A stretch of 51,982 nt of DNA from Neosynechococcus sphagnicola sy1 (GCF_000775285.1 NZ_JJML01000023.1:1-51982); one strand, 5' to 3'; shown: positions 29,490 through 39,259, counted from the stretch's first letter. The notes: generated by a model from the sequence alone, not told the origin. A program made the numbers and translations.

Positions 29490-31112
29490 ATGAAACACAA
29501 TCATCCCATCAACCGCAGATCACTGCTGAAGATGCTGACGACTGGAACACTAGGGGTGGGCGTTGCCGGCCCGGTAATGCTCCAGAAAAGTAGTACCGCC
29601 TATGCGGCCTCTATTAAATCTGCTCTACCGGCCCAGGGAGTGATCCTAGAGCCGGGATTTACCCCAAATCAGCCGATTGAACGAAAGGTCAGTAATATTG
29701 ATGATTATGTCTTTCGATTACCCAATGGCGAGGTGATCGGAGATCACATCTTGGTTTGCCCACAGAAAATGGGTGGCGGCACCCATGCTCTAGACCTTAA
29801 AACCGGCACTGTCATGGCCTCCATTTGGTATTGGAACTACGGCGACTACTGCCCAATTTCTCACCATATTCAAGCCTTTCCCTCCTCCAATCCCTACGAA
29901 GAGTTTGAATTCATCAACAGTTGTCAGGGTGGCAAAGATGCCCTGATTTTTGGGATTCCTACGCCAGTTTCCAAGCCAGCGGAAGGCTTCAACATGTACA
30001 AGGTCAGGTTTGATGGCAGCCAGATGGTATTAGAAGATAATGTTGCTGCCAGCTCTGGGCTAGGGTTGGGGGTTCATACCTGCATTAAACCCGATGATGC
30101 TCAGTCCTATTGGATCACAGACGGGCAAAAGGATATTGCCGCTTGGTTCGATCGCGGCAGTTCCCAAGTCAAAGTCGCTCTCAAGTACGACTGGGTGCCC
30201 AATGTCCCGGAATTGTCAGCCGCTTGGCGGCAGGGCGGCACCCTAAAAATTCAGCGTCTCTATCCCGATCCCACCACGGGTTTGTTTGACTACCGGGGCA
30301 CAAAGGGGATCAAAATTGATTGGGAAATGGTTCCTTCTGGCGAATTATTGGTGGAAGAAGGCAAAATCCCTGGCAGTAATGTCATGGGTTTGTGTGGCGC
30401 GGATGGGACGATCTGGCATCCCAGCGGCAAATGGTCAGCAACGCTGATTCGTCTCTGCGGTGGACTGGTGGTTCTGGATACCCAGAAAAATATGCTACCC
30501 GTGACCTTTTGCTCCTTTAACTCTCAAACCCCAGATCACTATGATGTTGTCACCACAGGCAAGGATAGCTGGGAGATCAAGATCGATAAAGTGATTTCCC
30601 CTGGTCATGAATCTGGATTCTCCCCAGATGGTAAGTATTTTTGCTTTATGAATAATGGACGGGAAAATGCCCTGGGTGTGTTTGACAGCAGCGATCCCGA
30701 TCCTCGCAAGTGGAAGAAGTTTGCCGAAATCCGCGATCCGCTGTGGGCGGGACGCTATCCTGAACCCTTTCACATGGTCTTTACCCCCAATGCCAAGAAG
30801 CTCTATTTGGTGATTCTTTATCCGGCTCCAGCTAAGTCTGGAGTCATGGTGATCGATACTGAAACTTGGAAAATTCGCAAAGAAATCCAGAATATTGCCC
30901 CGGATGTGGAAAGTATCACAATTACGCCGGATGGTCGCTATGTGGTGGGGATCACGGGAGGCTTTCAACGATACCGCAGCATGGTTTATTTCATCGATAC
31001 TCGAACAGATGAGTTAGTCGGCTTTATGCCCAGCCCCGGCGGTCACCATGATCTAACCCTAGTGCCCCGCAGCCTTGATGAGTTGCGCTGGTCTCGTTCC
31101 TGTATGTTGTGA
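29490..31112 (+). CDS. Thiocyanate-dehydrogenase-like Tat-exported copper protein
   Basis: A 540-residue protein with a twin-arginine signal (NRRSLLKM, hydrophobic core, AYA cleavage ~residue 40), so it is exported folded. The rest is a beta-propeller that closely matches what I recall of trinuclear-copper thiocyanate dehydrogenase (TcDH) of Thioalkalivibrio, which oxidises SCN- to cyanate and sulfur. Aligning from memory, the TcDH active-site residues correspond to Lys93 (CPQKMGGG), His125/His126 (PISHHIQ), His196 (GLGVHTC), Glu279 (DWEM), Asp305 (CGADGT), His373 (SPGHESG), His428 (EPFHMVF) and His519/520 (PGGHHDL). One expected His falls at Glu474 (PDVESIT). It ends RSLDELRWSRS, like TcDH. 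NosZ-type or other propeller dehydrogenases are alternatives. It starts ~160 bases after kaiC. Confidence 0.7.
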   Translation: MKHNHPINRRSLLKMLTTGTLGVGVAGPVMLQKSSTAYAASIKSALPAQGVILEPGFTPNQPIERKVSNIDDYVFRLPNGEVIGDHILVCPQKMGGGTHALDLKTGTVMASIWYWNYGDYCPISHHIQAFPSSNPYEEFEFINSCQGGKDALIFGIPTPVSKPAEGFNMYKVRFDGSQMVLEDNVAASSGLGLGVHTCIKPDDAQSYWITDGQKDIAAWFDRGSSQVKVALKYDWVPNVPELSAAWRQGGTLKIQRLYPDPTTGLFDYRGTKGIKIDWEMVPSGELLVEEGKIPGSNVMGLCGADGTIWHPSGKWSATLIRLCGGLVVLDTQKNMLPVTFCSFNSQTPDHYDVVTTGKDSWEIKIDKVISPGHESGFSPDGKYFCFMNNGRENALGVFDSSDPDPRKWKKFAEIRDPLWAGRYPEPFHMVFTPNAKKLYLVILYPAPAKSGVMVIDTETWKIRKEIQNIAPDVESITITPDGRYVVGITGGFQRYRSMVYFIDTRTDELVGFMPSPGGHHDLTLVPRSLDELRWSRSCML

Positions 31113-31190
31113 CTTCCCTCAATTTAATGGCAATTTAACGCAGCAATAAGTCGATACATTCTGACCATGAAGGGACACATTATGAAGAGC

Positions 31191-31224
31191 CAGAGGATTG
31201 AGATTCGCGAATCTCAATCCTCTG
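31191..31224. promoter_or_regulatory. 34-bp perfect palindrome between TcDH-like gene and transporter genes
   Basis: CAGAGGATTGAGATTCG is followed immediately by its exact complement, with no loop. It lies 79 bases after the TcDH-like stop and 97 before the next start. No T run follows, so it is not a standard terminator; an operator for a dimeric regulator or a processing/termination structure are both possible. Confidence 0.7.
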
Positions 31225-31320
31225 CTGGTCTTGATTCAGGTTCTGTTGGGGTGAATCCAAGTATATTGGACAGATATAACCATAGCATTAAGTATGATTT
31301 AATGACGATTAGAAACCATC

Positions 31321-31848
31321 ATGGATGATAGTTCAACGAGTACATTAATTGTCATTAAAGACTTAATTTTGCCTACAACAATGCTGATGTCTCAGGCTTT
31401 ATTTTTATTGGGACTTGGGGGGAGAAGGGCATTATTATTCAATAACATTAGTGCTTTAGAGAAAAAAAGAGTCGTCCTGCAAACCGCTGAACAACGATTA
31501 AAGTATGCTGATAATACTACTGACATCACATTAGAAAATATCTCCTCTTTGCTACTCCAAAAAAATCGCTATGTCCTGTTGTCGATATGGAGCCATATCG
31601 CATCGATCGCTTGCTTTATTTTTACATCTCTAGCGATTGGTATTGATGTCTATATATCCAACCAATTAACTCATTATCTGTCCTGGATTCTATTCGTTAT
31701 CGGTCTGTTTTTTATCCTCTCTGGTATCATTATGCTTGGGATTGAGGAATGGTTTTCTTATCGCCTAATTGCAGCCGAAATTCAAGCCAGTAAATTAATT
31801 ACTACTCATCTTCACCATGCAATGGATCAAACAGATGAAATGGTTTGA
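31321..31848 (+). CDS. Small membrane protein resembling DUF2721
   Basis: A 175-residue protein with an N-terminal membrane segment (LILPTTMLMSQALFLLGLGG), a charged helix (NNISALEKKRVVLQTAEQRL), then two more segments (LLSIWSHIASIACFIFTSLA; SWILFVIGLFFILSGIIMLG) and an acidic/amphipathic C-terminus. This layout (PTTMLL...LGLGGRR...LEKKR..L) is like DUF2721 proteins, but the match is loose. It is distinctly more AT-rich than its neighbours. Its 3' end overlaps the ABC permease start by 11 bases, so the two are probably translated together. Function unknown. Confidence 0.7.
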   Translation: MDDSSTSTLIVIKDLILPTTMLMSQALFLLGLGGRRALLFNNISALEKKRVVLQTAEQRLKYADNTTDITLENISSLLLQKNRYVLLSIWSHIASIACFIFTSLAIGIDVYISNQLTHYLSWILFVIGLFFILSGIIMLGIEEWFSYRLIAAEIQASKLITTHLHHAMDQTDEMV

Positions 31849-33071
31849 TTTTTCGGCTGCTTGGATCTTCAGTCGTCTGGCTCTGCAAAATTTAGGACGA
31901 CACAAAGCCCGAACCCTGCTGCTGATCCTGGCTGTGGCGATGGCCAGTGGAGCCATTTTTTCCTCAATCACCCTACACTGGGGGATTCAAACGAGTATGG
32001 CTGTTGGCTTTGCTCGTCTGGGAGCCGATCTGTTAATCGTGCCCCAGGGAACGCTGGTGAATCTGACCTCAGCCCTGCTGACCGCCGAACCCAATGATTT
32101 GAGCTTAGACGCAACTATCGTTACTCAAATTGCAGCCCTGAACGGCATCAAACGGCTTGCCCCGCAGTTAATTTATCGCACCCTTGAGTCTGGTTACCGT
32201 TCGCCGGGGCAAGCCGATCGCTGGGTTGATTTAGTGGGCTTTGATCCCGAGCAGGATTTGACTGTAATGCCCTGGTTAGTGGAAAAATTGCCGCGGCCTT
32301 TCCAGTCCGGAGATGTCATTGTCGGGGGACAACGAAATCACAAGCTCAATCAAGACATTTACCTGTATGGTCAGCGGCTGATTGTTTATGGGCGGCTCGA
32401 TCGCACCGGGGTTGGAACCCATGAGCGGGGGCTATTCATGGGGTTTGACACCTTGAAACAATTGGCAGCAGCCAGTCAGGGGTTGGGAGTGGTCCCGCTT
32501 CCCGATCCGGTAGGGCGATACTCTGGCTTGTTGGTCGAATTGCAACCAGATGCCACCTTGCAACAGGTACAGTTTGCAATTCTTGCCCAAGTGCCCCAGA
32601 TCAAAGTCATTGTGGGTGGCTCAATGTTGACATCAGTCAGGCAAGGCTTAAAAGCACTGTTCAGAGGAATATTGCTGCTAATGTTAGGCATGCTATTGGG
32701 AACGGCATTGCTGGTGAGTGTGATCTTTTCGGCGATCGTCAGTGAACGACGGCATGAACTGGGGCTACTGTCGGCGATCGGCACCCAGCAAACCCAGATA
32801 CTGCAATTAATGTTGCTGGAGTCTGCCTTAACGACTGGATTGGGCGGTGTTAGTGGGGTAATGCTGGGGCTGTTGCTACTGCGCCTGTACCAAAGATTCC
32901 TAGTCTTTTATCTGAACAGCCTAGGCATTGCGTTTTTTCTGGCCGGGGCTAGGATTCATCACTTTCCTAGGAGTCAGTTGCCTGGTCTTAACAGTTGCGA
33001 TTGGTCTAGCTGGGGCGCTATACCCTGCCTGGAAAGCCAGCCGCCAAGATCCTTTTGAGTTGATAGGTTAA
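31838..33071 (+). pseudogene. MacB/FtsX-type ABC permease, 3' frameshift
   Basis: About 410 residues after repair. It has an N-terminal membrane helix after NLGRHKARTLLLILAVAMAS, a ~220-residue extracytoplasmic core (GFARLGADLLIVPQGTLVNL; GDVIVGGQRNHKLNQDIYLY; GLFMGFDTL), then three FtsX segments (ILLLMLGMLLGTALLVSVIF; SERRHELGLLSAIGTQQTQI; ESALTTGLGGVSGVMLGLLL). The T6 run at 32933-32938 shifts the frame. With five T the protein continues WPGLGFITFLGVSCLVLT, GLAGALYPAWKASRQDPFEL, stopping at 33071, the normal DevC/MacB-type ending. Such permeases work with a LolD/MacB-type ATPase, which is the next gene (10 bases on). Substrate unknown; not an obvious lipoprotein exporter. Confidence 0.85.
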
Positions 33072-33080
33072 CCTCCGACC

Positions 33081-34508
33081 ATGACCCTCCTCAGCACTGG
33101 CCTTGAAGCCCACAACCTCTGGAAAATCTACCGGACGGAGGGGGGAGAGGTGGCAGCCCTTAAAGATGTCAGTTTGGCAATTCCTGCGGGTCAATTTGCA
33201 ACCATTATCGGCCGCTCGGGGTCAGGCAAATCCACCTTGATGGGCATCATCGGTGGGTTGAGTCGGCCGAGCAACGGCACCGTCAGAATTGGTGATATTG
33301 ACCTCTGGTCGCTATCCGCCAACCAGCGTGCGGAATTGCGGAATCGCAGTATTGGAATTATTTTTCAGTTTGCCAGTCTCTTGCCGACCTTGCGAGCGGT
33401 GGATAATGTGGCCTTGCCTAGGTTACTCAGAACAGAGAAGAATCCAACCGCTGCCTATGAGCGAGCCGAATTGTTGCTCACTCAAGTGGGATTGAGCGAT
33501 CGCCGGGATGCCTACCCCAACCAACTATCAGGGGGAGAACAACGACGGGTTGCGATCGCCAGAGCCTTGATCAATGCCCCACCCTTGCTCTTAGCAGATG
33601 AACCCACGGGGGATTTAGATCAGGAAACCGAAGCCGAAATCATGACCCTGTTGCTCCACCTCTGTCGCTCCACCGGAACCACCCTGGTGATGGTGACCCA
33701 TCGTTTGTCCCTAACCCGGAGCGCGGATCAAGTTTTAACCTTACAAGCAGGAAAACTAGAAGCAACACAGCCGCAGATCGAGGATGACAGGCTGGCGGCG
33801 GCACTCATGCCATTCCAGCCCATGGAAAAGCTGCCCATTCCTTCCCCTGTATCTCTTCCCCCCTCTGCAGAGGCATCCAAACCTATCATCCCCCTGGGCA
33901 GTGGTCTGGGTCGCCGCCAGCTCTTATGGTTTTTACCCGTTCTACCTGCCCTTTGGGCGATCGACCTGGGTGTGGCTGCCTATCAACGACAGGGGGTTGC
34001 GGACAGAAGGCGAGTTTTAGCCCAACTCGATCAAGCGGCCCATGGTTATCTCTACATCGATGTCCAGACGGTAGAATCTGAACCCGATGGCCTGTCCTAT
34101 CGAGTGACGATGGTGATGCAGAACCTCAACTCGGATCATCCACTGTATATCCAGATCTCACCGATGCGGGCCTTTGTTCAATCCGGGTTTATCTGGCGGG
34201 AAGTACCTGCTCGGTTCCCCACCGGAGAAGCAACCAGAATCGTGAAATTAATCTCCCAGGCAACCTTTCAAGCCATCTTGACCCCCGATGTGGAGAAACC
34301 GACGGAGTTGATTCCTGGCTATATGCACGTTCGACTGGACACTGACCTGCTGATTAGTCAGCGCAGCCAACCAGAGGCGGATATTGTCAATCGCCGGGAT
34401 CCTTACTATATCTATCTCAAGCCCCAGAATGCCGATGATCAGGCAATCCTGCGTCAGAGCCACTATCCAGGCAAACCACCCTTATACATGCCCATGCCTC
34501 CCCATTAA
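33081..34508 (+). CDS. ABC ATPase fused to membrane anchor and extracytoplasmic domain
   Basis: The 475-residue product has an N-terminal LolD/MacB-type ATPase (~1-240) with Walker [10 protein letters not shown] (44-52), signature LSGGEQRR (149-156), Walker [13 protein letters not shown] (~168-179) and H-loop VMVTHRL. The ATPase is followed by a Pro-rich linker (~250-270: [15 protein letters not shown]), one membrane helix ([20 protein letters not shown], from 281), and a ~170-residue domain (303-475: [54 protein letters not shown]) that I do not recognise. The C-terminal domain would face the periplasm if the ATPase is cytoplasmic. Soluble ABC ATPases of this class normally end near residue 230, so the fusion is unusual. 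Pairs with the permease upstream. Confidence 0.85.
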   Translation: MTLLSTGLEAHNLWKIYRTEGGEVAALKDVSLAIPAGQFATIIGRSGSGKSTLMGIIGGLSRPSNGTVRIGDIDLWSLSANQRAELRNRSIGIIFQFASLLPTLRAVDNVALPRLLRTEKNPTAAYERAELLLTQVGLSDRRDAYPNQLSGGEQRRVAIARALINAPPLLLADEPTGDLDQETEAEIMTLLLHLCRSTGTTLVMVTHRLSLTRSADQVLTLQAGKLEATQPQIEDDRLAAALMPFQPMEKLPIPSPVSLPPSAEASKPIIPLGSGLGRRQLLWFLPVLPALWAIDLGVAAYQRQGVADRRRVLAQLDQAAHGYLYIDVQTVESEPDGLSYRVTMVMQNLNSDHPLYIQISPMRAFVQSGFIWREVPARFPTGEATRIVKLISQATFQAILTPDVEKPTELIPGYMHVRLDTDLLISQRSQPEADIVNRRDPYYIYLKPQNADDQAILRQSHYPGKPPLYMPMPPH

Positions 34509-34639
34509 ACTTGCCTCGGGAAGAGGCGGCTGGACTTTCTTGGCTCAATGGGCATATTGCATTCCAGATACTGCTGGAGAGAGGCTCCGCCCATCTCCCC
34601 ATGCCTCATGCTCAGGAAACGGAGGGCTAATCGGGTCGA

Positions 34640-37600
34640 TTAGCTCGGCAGGATATATTCCTGGAGCGCCTTGACCTCAAGGCGAATCGACTGGGATTCC
34701 TCCGGTGAAGTTGCTTTCAAAGAGCGAATGGCAGCAGCAGTAGCCCTGGCTCCCGCAAGGGTGGTAATGATGGGGATCTTGTAAGCCAAGGCAGTGCGTC
34801 GAATCAGGCGACCATCGGCTCTAGCTTCTTCACTGGAGGGTGTGTTCAGGATCAGTTGAATTTGGGCATTCTTAACGGCATCTAGAACGTGGGGGCGACC
34901 TTCATGGAGTTTGAGGATCAAATCCACGGAGAGCCCCTGTTCCTGGAGCACCCGTCGGGTGCCCTCGGTGGCTACCACCTGGAATCCCAGATCGATCAGA
35001 TCTTGGACGATGGGAACCACGGGCAGTTTGTCGCGATCGCTCATGGACACAAACACAGTTCCGGTTAACGGTAACCGCTGACCCGCTGCCAGTGCGGCTT
35101 TGGCAAAGGCGCGCCCAAAGTCCGTATCAATCCCCATGACTTCTCCGGTGGAGCGCATTTCTGGCCCCAAAATCGGGTCAGTGCCGGGAAATTTCTCAAA
35201 GGGCAGCACCGCTTCTTTGATGGAAATATGGCTGGGAATCCGTTCACTGGTGAAGTCCAGGGAGGCGAGGGTGACCCCTGACATTAACTGCGCCGCCACC
35301 TTGGCAAGGGGGACTCCGATCGCCTTCGAGACAAAGGGTACAGTGCGGGAAGCGCGGGGATTGGCCTCAATCATAAAGACTTGATCCCCTTGAACCGCAA
35401 ACTGAATGTTCATCAGGCCAATCACTTGCAGGGACTTGGCCAGTTCCACCGTCCAGGTACGAATCGTTGCCAGGGCAACGGGGGAGAGGGAAAACGAAGG
35501 CAGGGCACAGGCAGAGTCCCCGGAATGAATGCCTGCCTGTTCAATGTGCTCCATAATGCCGCCAATGACCACCTGTCCCGTCTGATCTGCGATCGCATCG
35601 ACATCGACTTCTATGGCATTTTCTAAAAAGCGATCGATGAGAATCGGGTGTTCGGGTTCCACTTGAACCGCATGGGTCATGTAATACTCCAATTCGCTAT
35701 CGGAGTAGACAATTTCCATCGCCCGTCCCCCCAAAACGTAGCTGGGACGCACCACCACTGGATAGCCAATGCGGCGGGCAATCTCGAGGGCTTCACCAAA
35801 GCTACGCGCCAACCCGTTGGGAGGTTGCTGGATCTGCAATTCTCGCAGCACCTTCTCGAAGCGCTCCCGGTCTTCGGCAATGTCGATCGAGTCGGGGGAA
35901 GTGCCCCAAATTCGAGGCACGGTTTCTTCGGAGAGACCCGCCGCCGCACAGGACTGGAGACGCTGATCTAGATAGCCCTGGAGAGGCATGGCTAATTTCA
36001 AGGGGGTTTGGCCACCAAACTGAATGATGATACCCACCGGGTTCTCGGCTTCGATAATATTCAGTACATCTTCTTTGGTCAGGGGCTCAAAATAGAGGCG
36101 ATCGCTGGTGTCATAGTCGGTGGAAACGGTTTCGGGATTAGAGTTGACCATGATAGTTTCATAGTCCAACGCTTGCAGGGCATAGGAGGCATGGCAGCAG
36201 CAGTAGTCAAACTCAATCCCCTGGCCAATACGGTTGGGGCCACTGCCTAAAATCATCACCTTCGGGCGATCGCTGGGTAGCACCTCGGTTTCGGATTCGT
36301 AGGTGGAGTAGTAATAGGGGGTGAAGGCTTCAAACTCGGCGGCACAGGTGTCCACGGTTTTGTAAACGGGGATTACACCCAGCCCCTTGCGATAGGCGCG
36401 GACTTCATCTTCCGTGGTTTTAGCAGCATAGGCAATCTGGCGATCGCTAAAGCCCTCCTGTTTAATGGCAAACAACTGCTCAGAGGTAAGACTTTTAAGC
36501 GGCGTGCGTTTAAGGAATTTCTCGGTATCCAGGAGGGCTTGGAGTTTATCCAGGAACCACGGATCAATCCCCGTCAGTTCATAAATTTCCTCCACCGTCA
36601 TCCCCATGAGCAAGGCGTGACGGACGGTGAAAATTCGCTCAGGATTGGGGGTTCGTAACCCAGCGCGGATCTGTTCTAAACTGGGCAATTTCTCGTTCCG
36701 ATCACAGCCCCACCCGGCGCGACCCGTTTCCAGCGATCGCAGGGCTTTTTGAAACGACTCCTGAAAGGTACGACCCATAGCCATGGCTTCCCCGACTGAC
36801 TTCATCTGGGTGGTCAGGGTGGTGCTAGAACCGGGAAATTTTTCAAAGGCAAACCGGGGAATCTTAGTGACAACGTAATCAATGGTCGGTTCAAAGGAAG
36901 CAGGGGTTTTTTTGGTAATGTCGTTGGGAATTTCATTCAAGGTATAGCCCACCGCTAACTTGGCCGCAAATTTGGCGATGGGAAACCCCGTGGCCTTGGA
37001 GGCTAGGGCAGAACTGCGAGAAACCCGAGGATTCATCTCAATCACAATGACTGCGCCCGTGTTGGGGTTGACGGCAAATTGAATATTAGAGCCGCCGGTC
37101 TCCACCCCAATTTCCCGGATAATCTTAATCGAGGCATCCCGTAACTGCTGGTACTCCTTGTCCGTCAGCGTCTGAGCCGGAGCCACCGTGATCGAGTCTC
37201 CGGTGTGAATTCCCATCGGGTCAATATTTTCGATGGAGCAGATAATCACCACGTTATCAGCCAGATCCCGCATGACTTCAAGTTCATACTCTTTCCAGCC
37301 CAGCAGCGATTGCTCCACTAAAATTTGCGACACTGGACTGGCATCCAGCCCAGACTGGGAAATTTCTTCAAACTCCTCCTGGTTATAAGCAATGACCCCC
37401 CCCGGTGCCTCCCAAGGTATAGGCAGGTCGAATGATTAAGGGGTAGCTGCCAATTTGCTGGGCGATCGCCTTGGCCTCTGCCATGGTGTGAGCCAACCCA
37501 GAGGGACAAACCCCCACCCCAATCCGCTCCATGGCTTCCTTAAACAGCTTGCGGTCTTCCGCCATCTCAATAGCGGGGAGCTTAGCACCAATCAATTCCA

Positions 37601-37937
37601 CTCCGTAGCGATCGAGCACACCCGTTTTCGCCAGGGTGACCGCTAGGTTCAAGGCAGTCTGCCCCCCCATGGTGGGGAGAATAGCATCGGGACGTTCCTT
37701 GGCGATCACCTTCTCCAGCAGTTCGGGGGTCAGGGGTTCAATATAGGTGCGATCTGCGGTTTCCGGATCCGTCATGATGGTGGCCGGATTAGAATTTACC
37801 AGCACCACTTCATATCCTTCATCTCGCAGCGCCTTGCAAGCTTGGGTGCCTGAGTAGTCGAATTCACAGGCTTGTCCAATCACGATCGGGCCAGAGCCGA
37901 TCAGCATAATCTTGTGGAGGTCAGTGCGACGGGGCAT
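34640..37937 (-). pseudogene. carB: Carbamoyl-phosphate synthase large subunit, one frameshift
   Basis: Makes carbamoyl phosphate for arginine and pyrimidine synthesis from the ammonia delivered by CarA. The repaired length is ~1098 residues, normal for cyanobacteria. The N-terminal ATP-grasp half starts [20 protein letters not shown] (ATG 37937; a TTG at 37970 is upstream). The second half has [20 protein letters not shown], and the C-terminal MGS-like domain starts near [11 protein letters not shown]. The frame breaks at LGGTGG, in G8 on the coding strand (37396-37403). Seven G restores [15 protein letters not shown]. Because carB is normally essential unless arginine and uracil are supplied, a sequencing error is the likeliest cause. 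Convergent with the ABC ATPase gene. Confidence 0.93.
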
Positions 37938-38281
37938 AGGGCTATTACGTGATGGGTCTGTTAAGTCCAAACCATTTTAGAAGCTTTCACTCACGAGTTG
38001 CTGTGCAATTTACTCCAGTTTTCCAGGTTTGATGACTTATCGCAGTAGGTTGCCACATCCCTGCCTGCTCTCGGGAAGATCCCGGAGACAACCTGGCTAG
38101 ATGTAGATCTAGATTTCGTTGACTTCGTGAATAATCATGAATTCTGGGGGTGTATCCCCAGGCACTGGGTAGATACCCTACTTATGGGGGCGGATAAAGT
38201 CTCATATTCTAATTGCAAAGGAAAACAAAATAAAACAATGGTTTCGTTAAGCTTTGTTTTTTAAATCACTTTTAAACCATC
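37938..38281 (+). promoter_or_regulatory. carB/zinc-ribbon divergent spacer with two GTATCCC palindromes
   Basis: The spacer separates carB and the zinc-ribbon gene. It contains TGGGG-GTGTAT-CCCCA (38145-38160) and GGGTA-GA-TACCC (38167-38178), similar short palindromes 6 bases apart, followed by a TATTCT hexamer near 38202. They look like tandem operator sites for the rightward gene. No further genes were seen. Confidence 0.4.
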
Positions 38282-38461
38282 ATGAGTAACTGTCCTCTTT
38301 GTTCTAACCAACTCCTCCGCCAGATTCGGCACAATCAGACCTATTGGTTTTGTCACCACTGTTGGCAAGAAGCGCCTGATCTCTTTGCATTGCTGACTTG
38401 TCCGATTCACCCCTTAGAAATCACTAAAAACACACCTGCATTCAGTACTGGGAGCCTTTAA
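38282..38461 (+). CDS. Small zinc-ribbon protein
   Basis: A 59-residue protein, MSNCPLCSNQLLRQIRHNQT at its start, with CPLC (residues 4-7) and FCHHCW (24-29) as a four-Cys zinc ribbon, then QEAPDLFALLTCPIHPLEIT and a short polar tail. Cyanobacteria carry many short proteins of this CP.C..LLR.I.....YWFC..CWQE type, so the frame is real although small. The ribosome site is poor (AAACC before ATG). Function unknown; single zinc ribbons often bind nucleic acid or protein. A strong hairpin follows 73 bases after the stop. Confidence 0.8.
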   Translation: MSNCPLCSNQLLRQIRHNQTYWFCHHCWQEAPDLFALLTCPIHPLEITKNTPAFSTGSL

Positions 38462-38534
38462 CTCATCAAGTGTGCTGCTGGTTCTAAGGCCATCAGTGCT
38501 GATGTACGACTCTCCATTTATACTCAAATAAATA

Positions 38535-38563
38535 GGGTGGGTTACCTGATAGGTAACCCACCC
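38535..38563. terminator. Strong hairpin between convergent genes
   Basis: GGGTGGGTTACC-TGATA-GGTAACCCACCC is a perfect 12-bp stem with a 5-base loop, between the zinc-ribbon gene and the convergent membrane-protein gene. It has no U tract, so it could be a bidirectional terminator or a REP-like palindrome. I recall GGGTGGGTTA..TAACCCACCC repeats in many cyanobacteria. Confidence 0.6.
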
Positions 38564-38602
38564 TTGATCTTGACCCACTTACTTTAACTCAGCAAATCAC
38601 AA

Positions 38603-39259
38603 TCACAGACTGGTAGGCGTATCAGTGGTCGGCAAGGCAACGCCAATAATGTCGTCATAGGCAGCCGCAACAGCACAGATGGTAATGGGGATCGTAAACA
38701 GCAGACCCACCCCGAGTAAGAGCGCACCGACAAAGTTAATGAGACCTAAGACAATCGCGAGTCCGAAGATGGAGAACCATTCCTTGGTGACAATTTTACG
38801 ACTGGCTTCCATTGCGGGCCAGAAATCCATCTTTTTATCGAGAATCAAAGGAATAATAAAGAAATAAGCAACCCCGAGATAAATGCCAGGGATGATCAGG
38901 CAGACGAGACCAAGCACTACAAAGATGTTACTGATCAGGGTTCCCAGAAACAGGGGGAGAAAATAGTTAAAACCTTTGAAAAAGTCTTCAAAGGTTGTCG
39001 TTTGCCTTTTGAAGATCTTAAAAGCCACGAAAAAAAAGCCTGCATTTAAGGGGCCGCTAATTACCGTACTGGCAATAGTGCCGAGAACAGGTAGAAATGC
39101 CAACCCAATATTAATGAGCACAAGAATAACAACAAAACCAATAAATCCACCGAGGTTTTGCCGGGTTGTCTCCCATCCCCGTGAGATGTAGTCACCAATT
39201 TTAACGGAATAGCCTTGCTGGATAATACTCTCAATGCTTTTTGGATTACTGCTATACAT
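38603..39259 (-). CDS. DUF975-like multi-span membrane protein
   Basis: A 218-residue protein from ATG 39259 (a longer frame to 39289 is possible), starting MYSSNPKSIESIIQQGYSVK. It has IGDYISRGWETTRQNLGGFI, then about four to six membrane segments (FIGFVVILVLINIGLAFLPV; FLPLFLGTLISNIFVVLGLV; FFIIPLILDKKMDFWPAMEA; SIFGLAIVLGLINFVGALLL). The central ..YFFIIPLILDK..DFWPAMEASRKIV pattern is typical of DUF975 and of the glycerophosphodiesterase-associated membrane domain. No catalytic residues are evident; function unknown. Confidence 0.8.
   Translation of the reverse strand: MYSSNPKSIESIIQQGYSVKIGDYISRGWETTRQNLGGFIGFVVILVLINIGLAFLPVLGTIASTVISGPLNAGFFFVAFKIFKRQTTTFEDFFKGFNYFLPLFLGTLISNIFVVLGLVCLIIPGIYLGVAYFFIIPLILDKKMDFWPAMEASRKIVTKEWFSIFGLAIVLGLINFVGALLLGVGLLFTIPITICAVAAAYDDIIGVALPTTDTPTSL

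Noticed and set aside
29490-31112. Annotation as SBP56-type selenium-binding protein
   Set aside because: Length and propeller nature are similar, but the HH, GVH, PFHMVF and GGHHD positions and the RSLDELRWSRS ending fit thiocyanate dehydrogenase better.
33840-33920. Frameshift creating the ABC ATPase fusion
   Set aside because: The frame is continuous from Walker A to the final stop without a homopolymer break and the linker has normal composition, so I treat the fusion as real.
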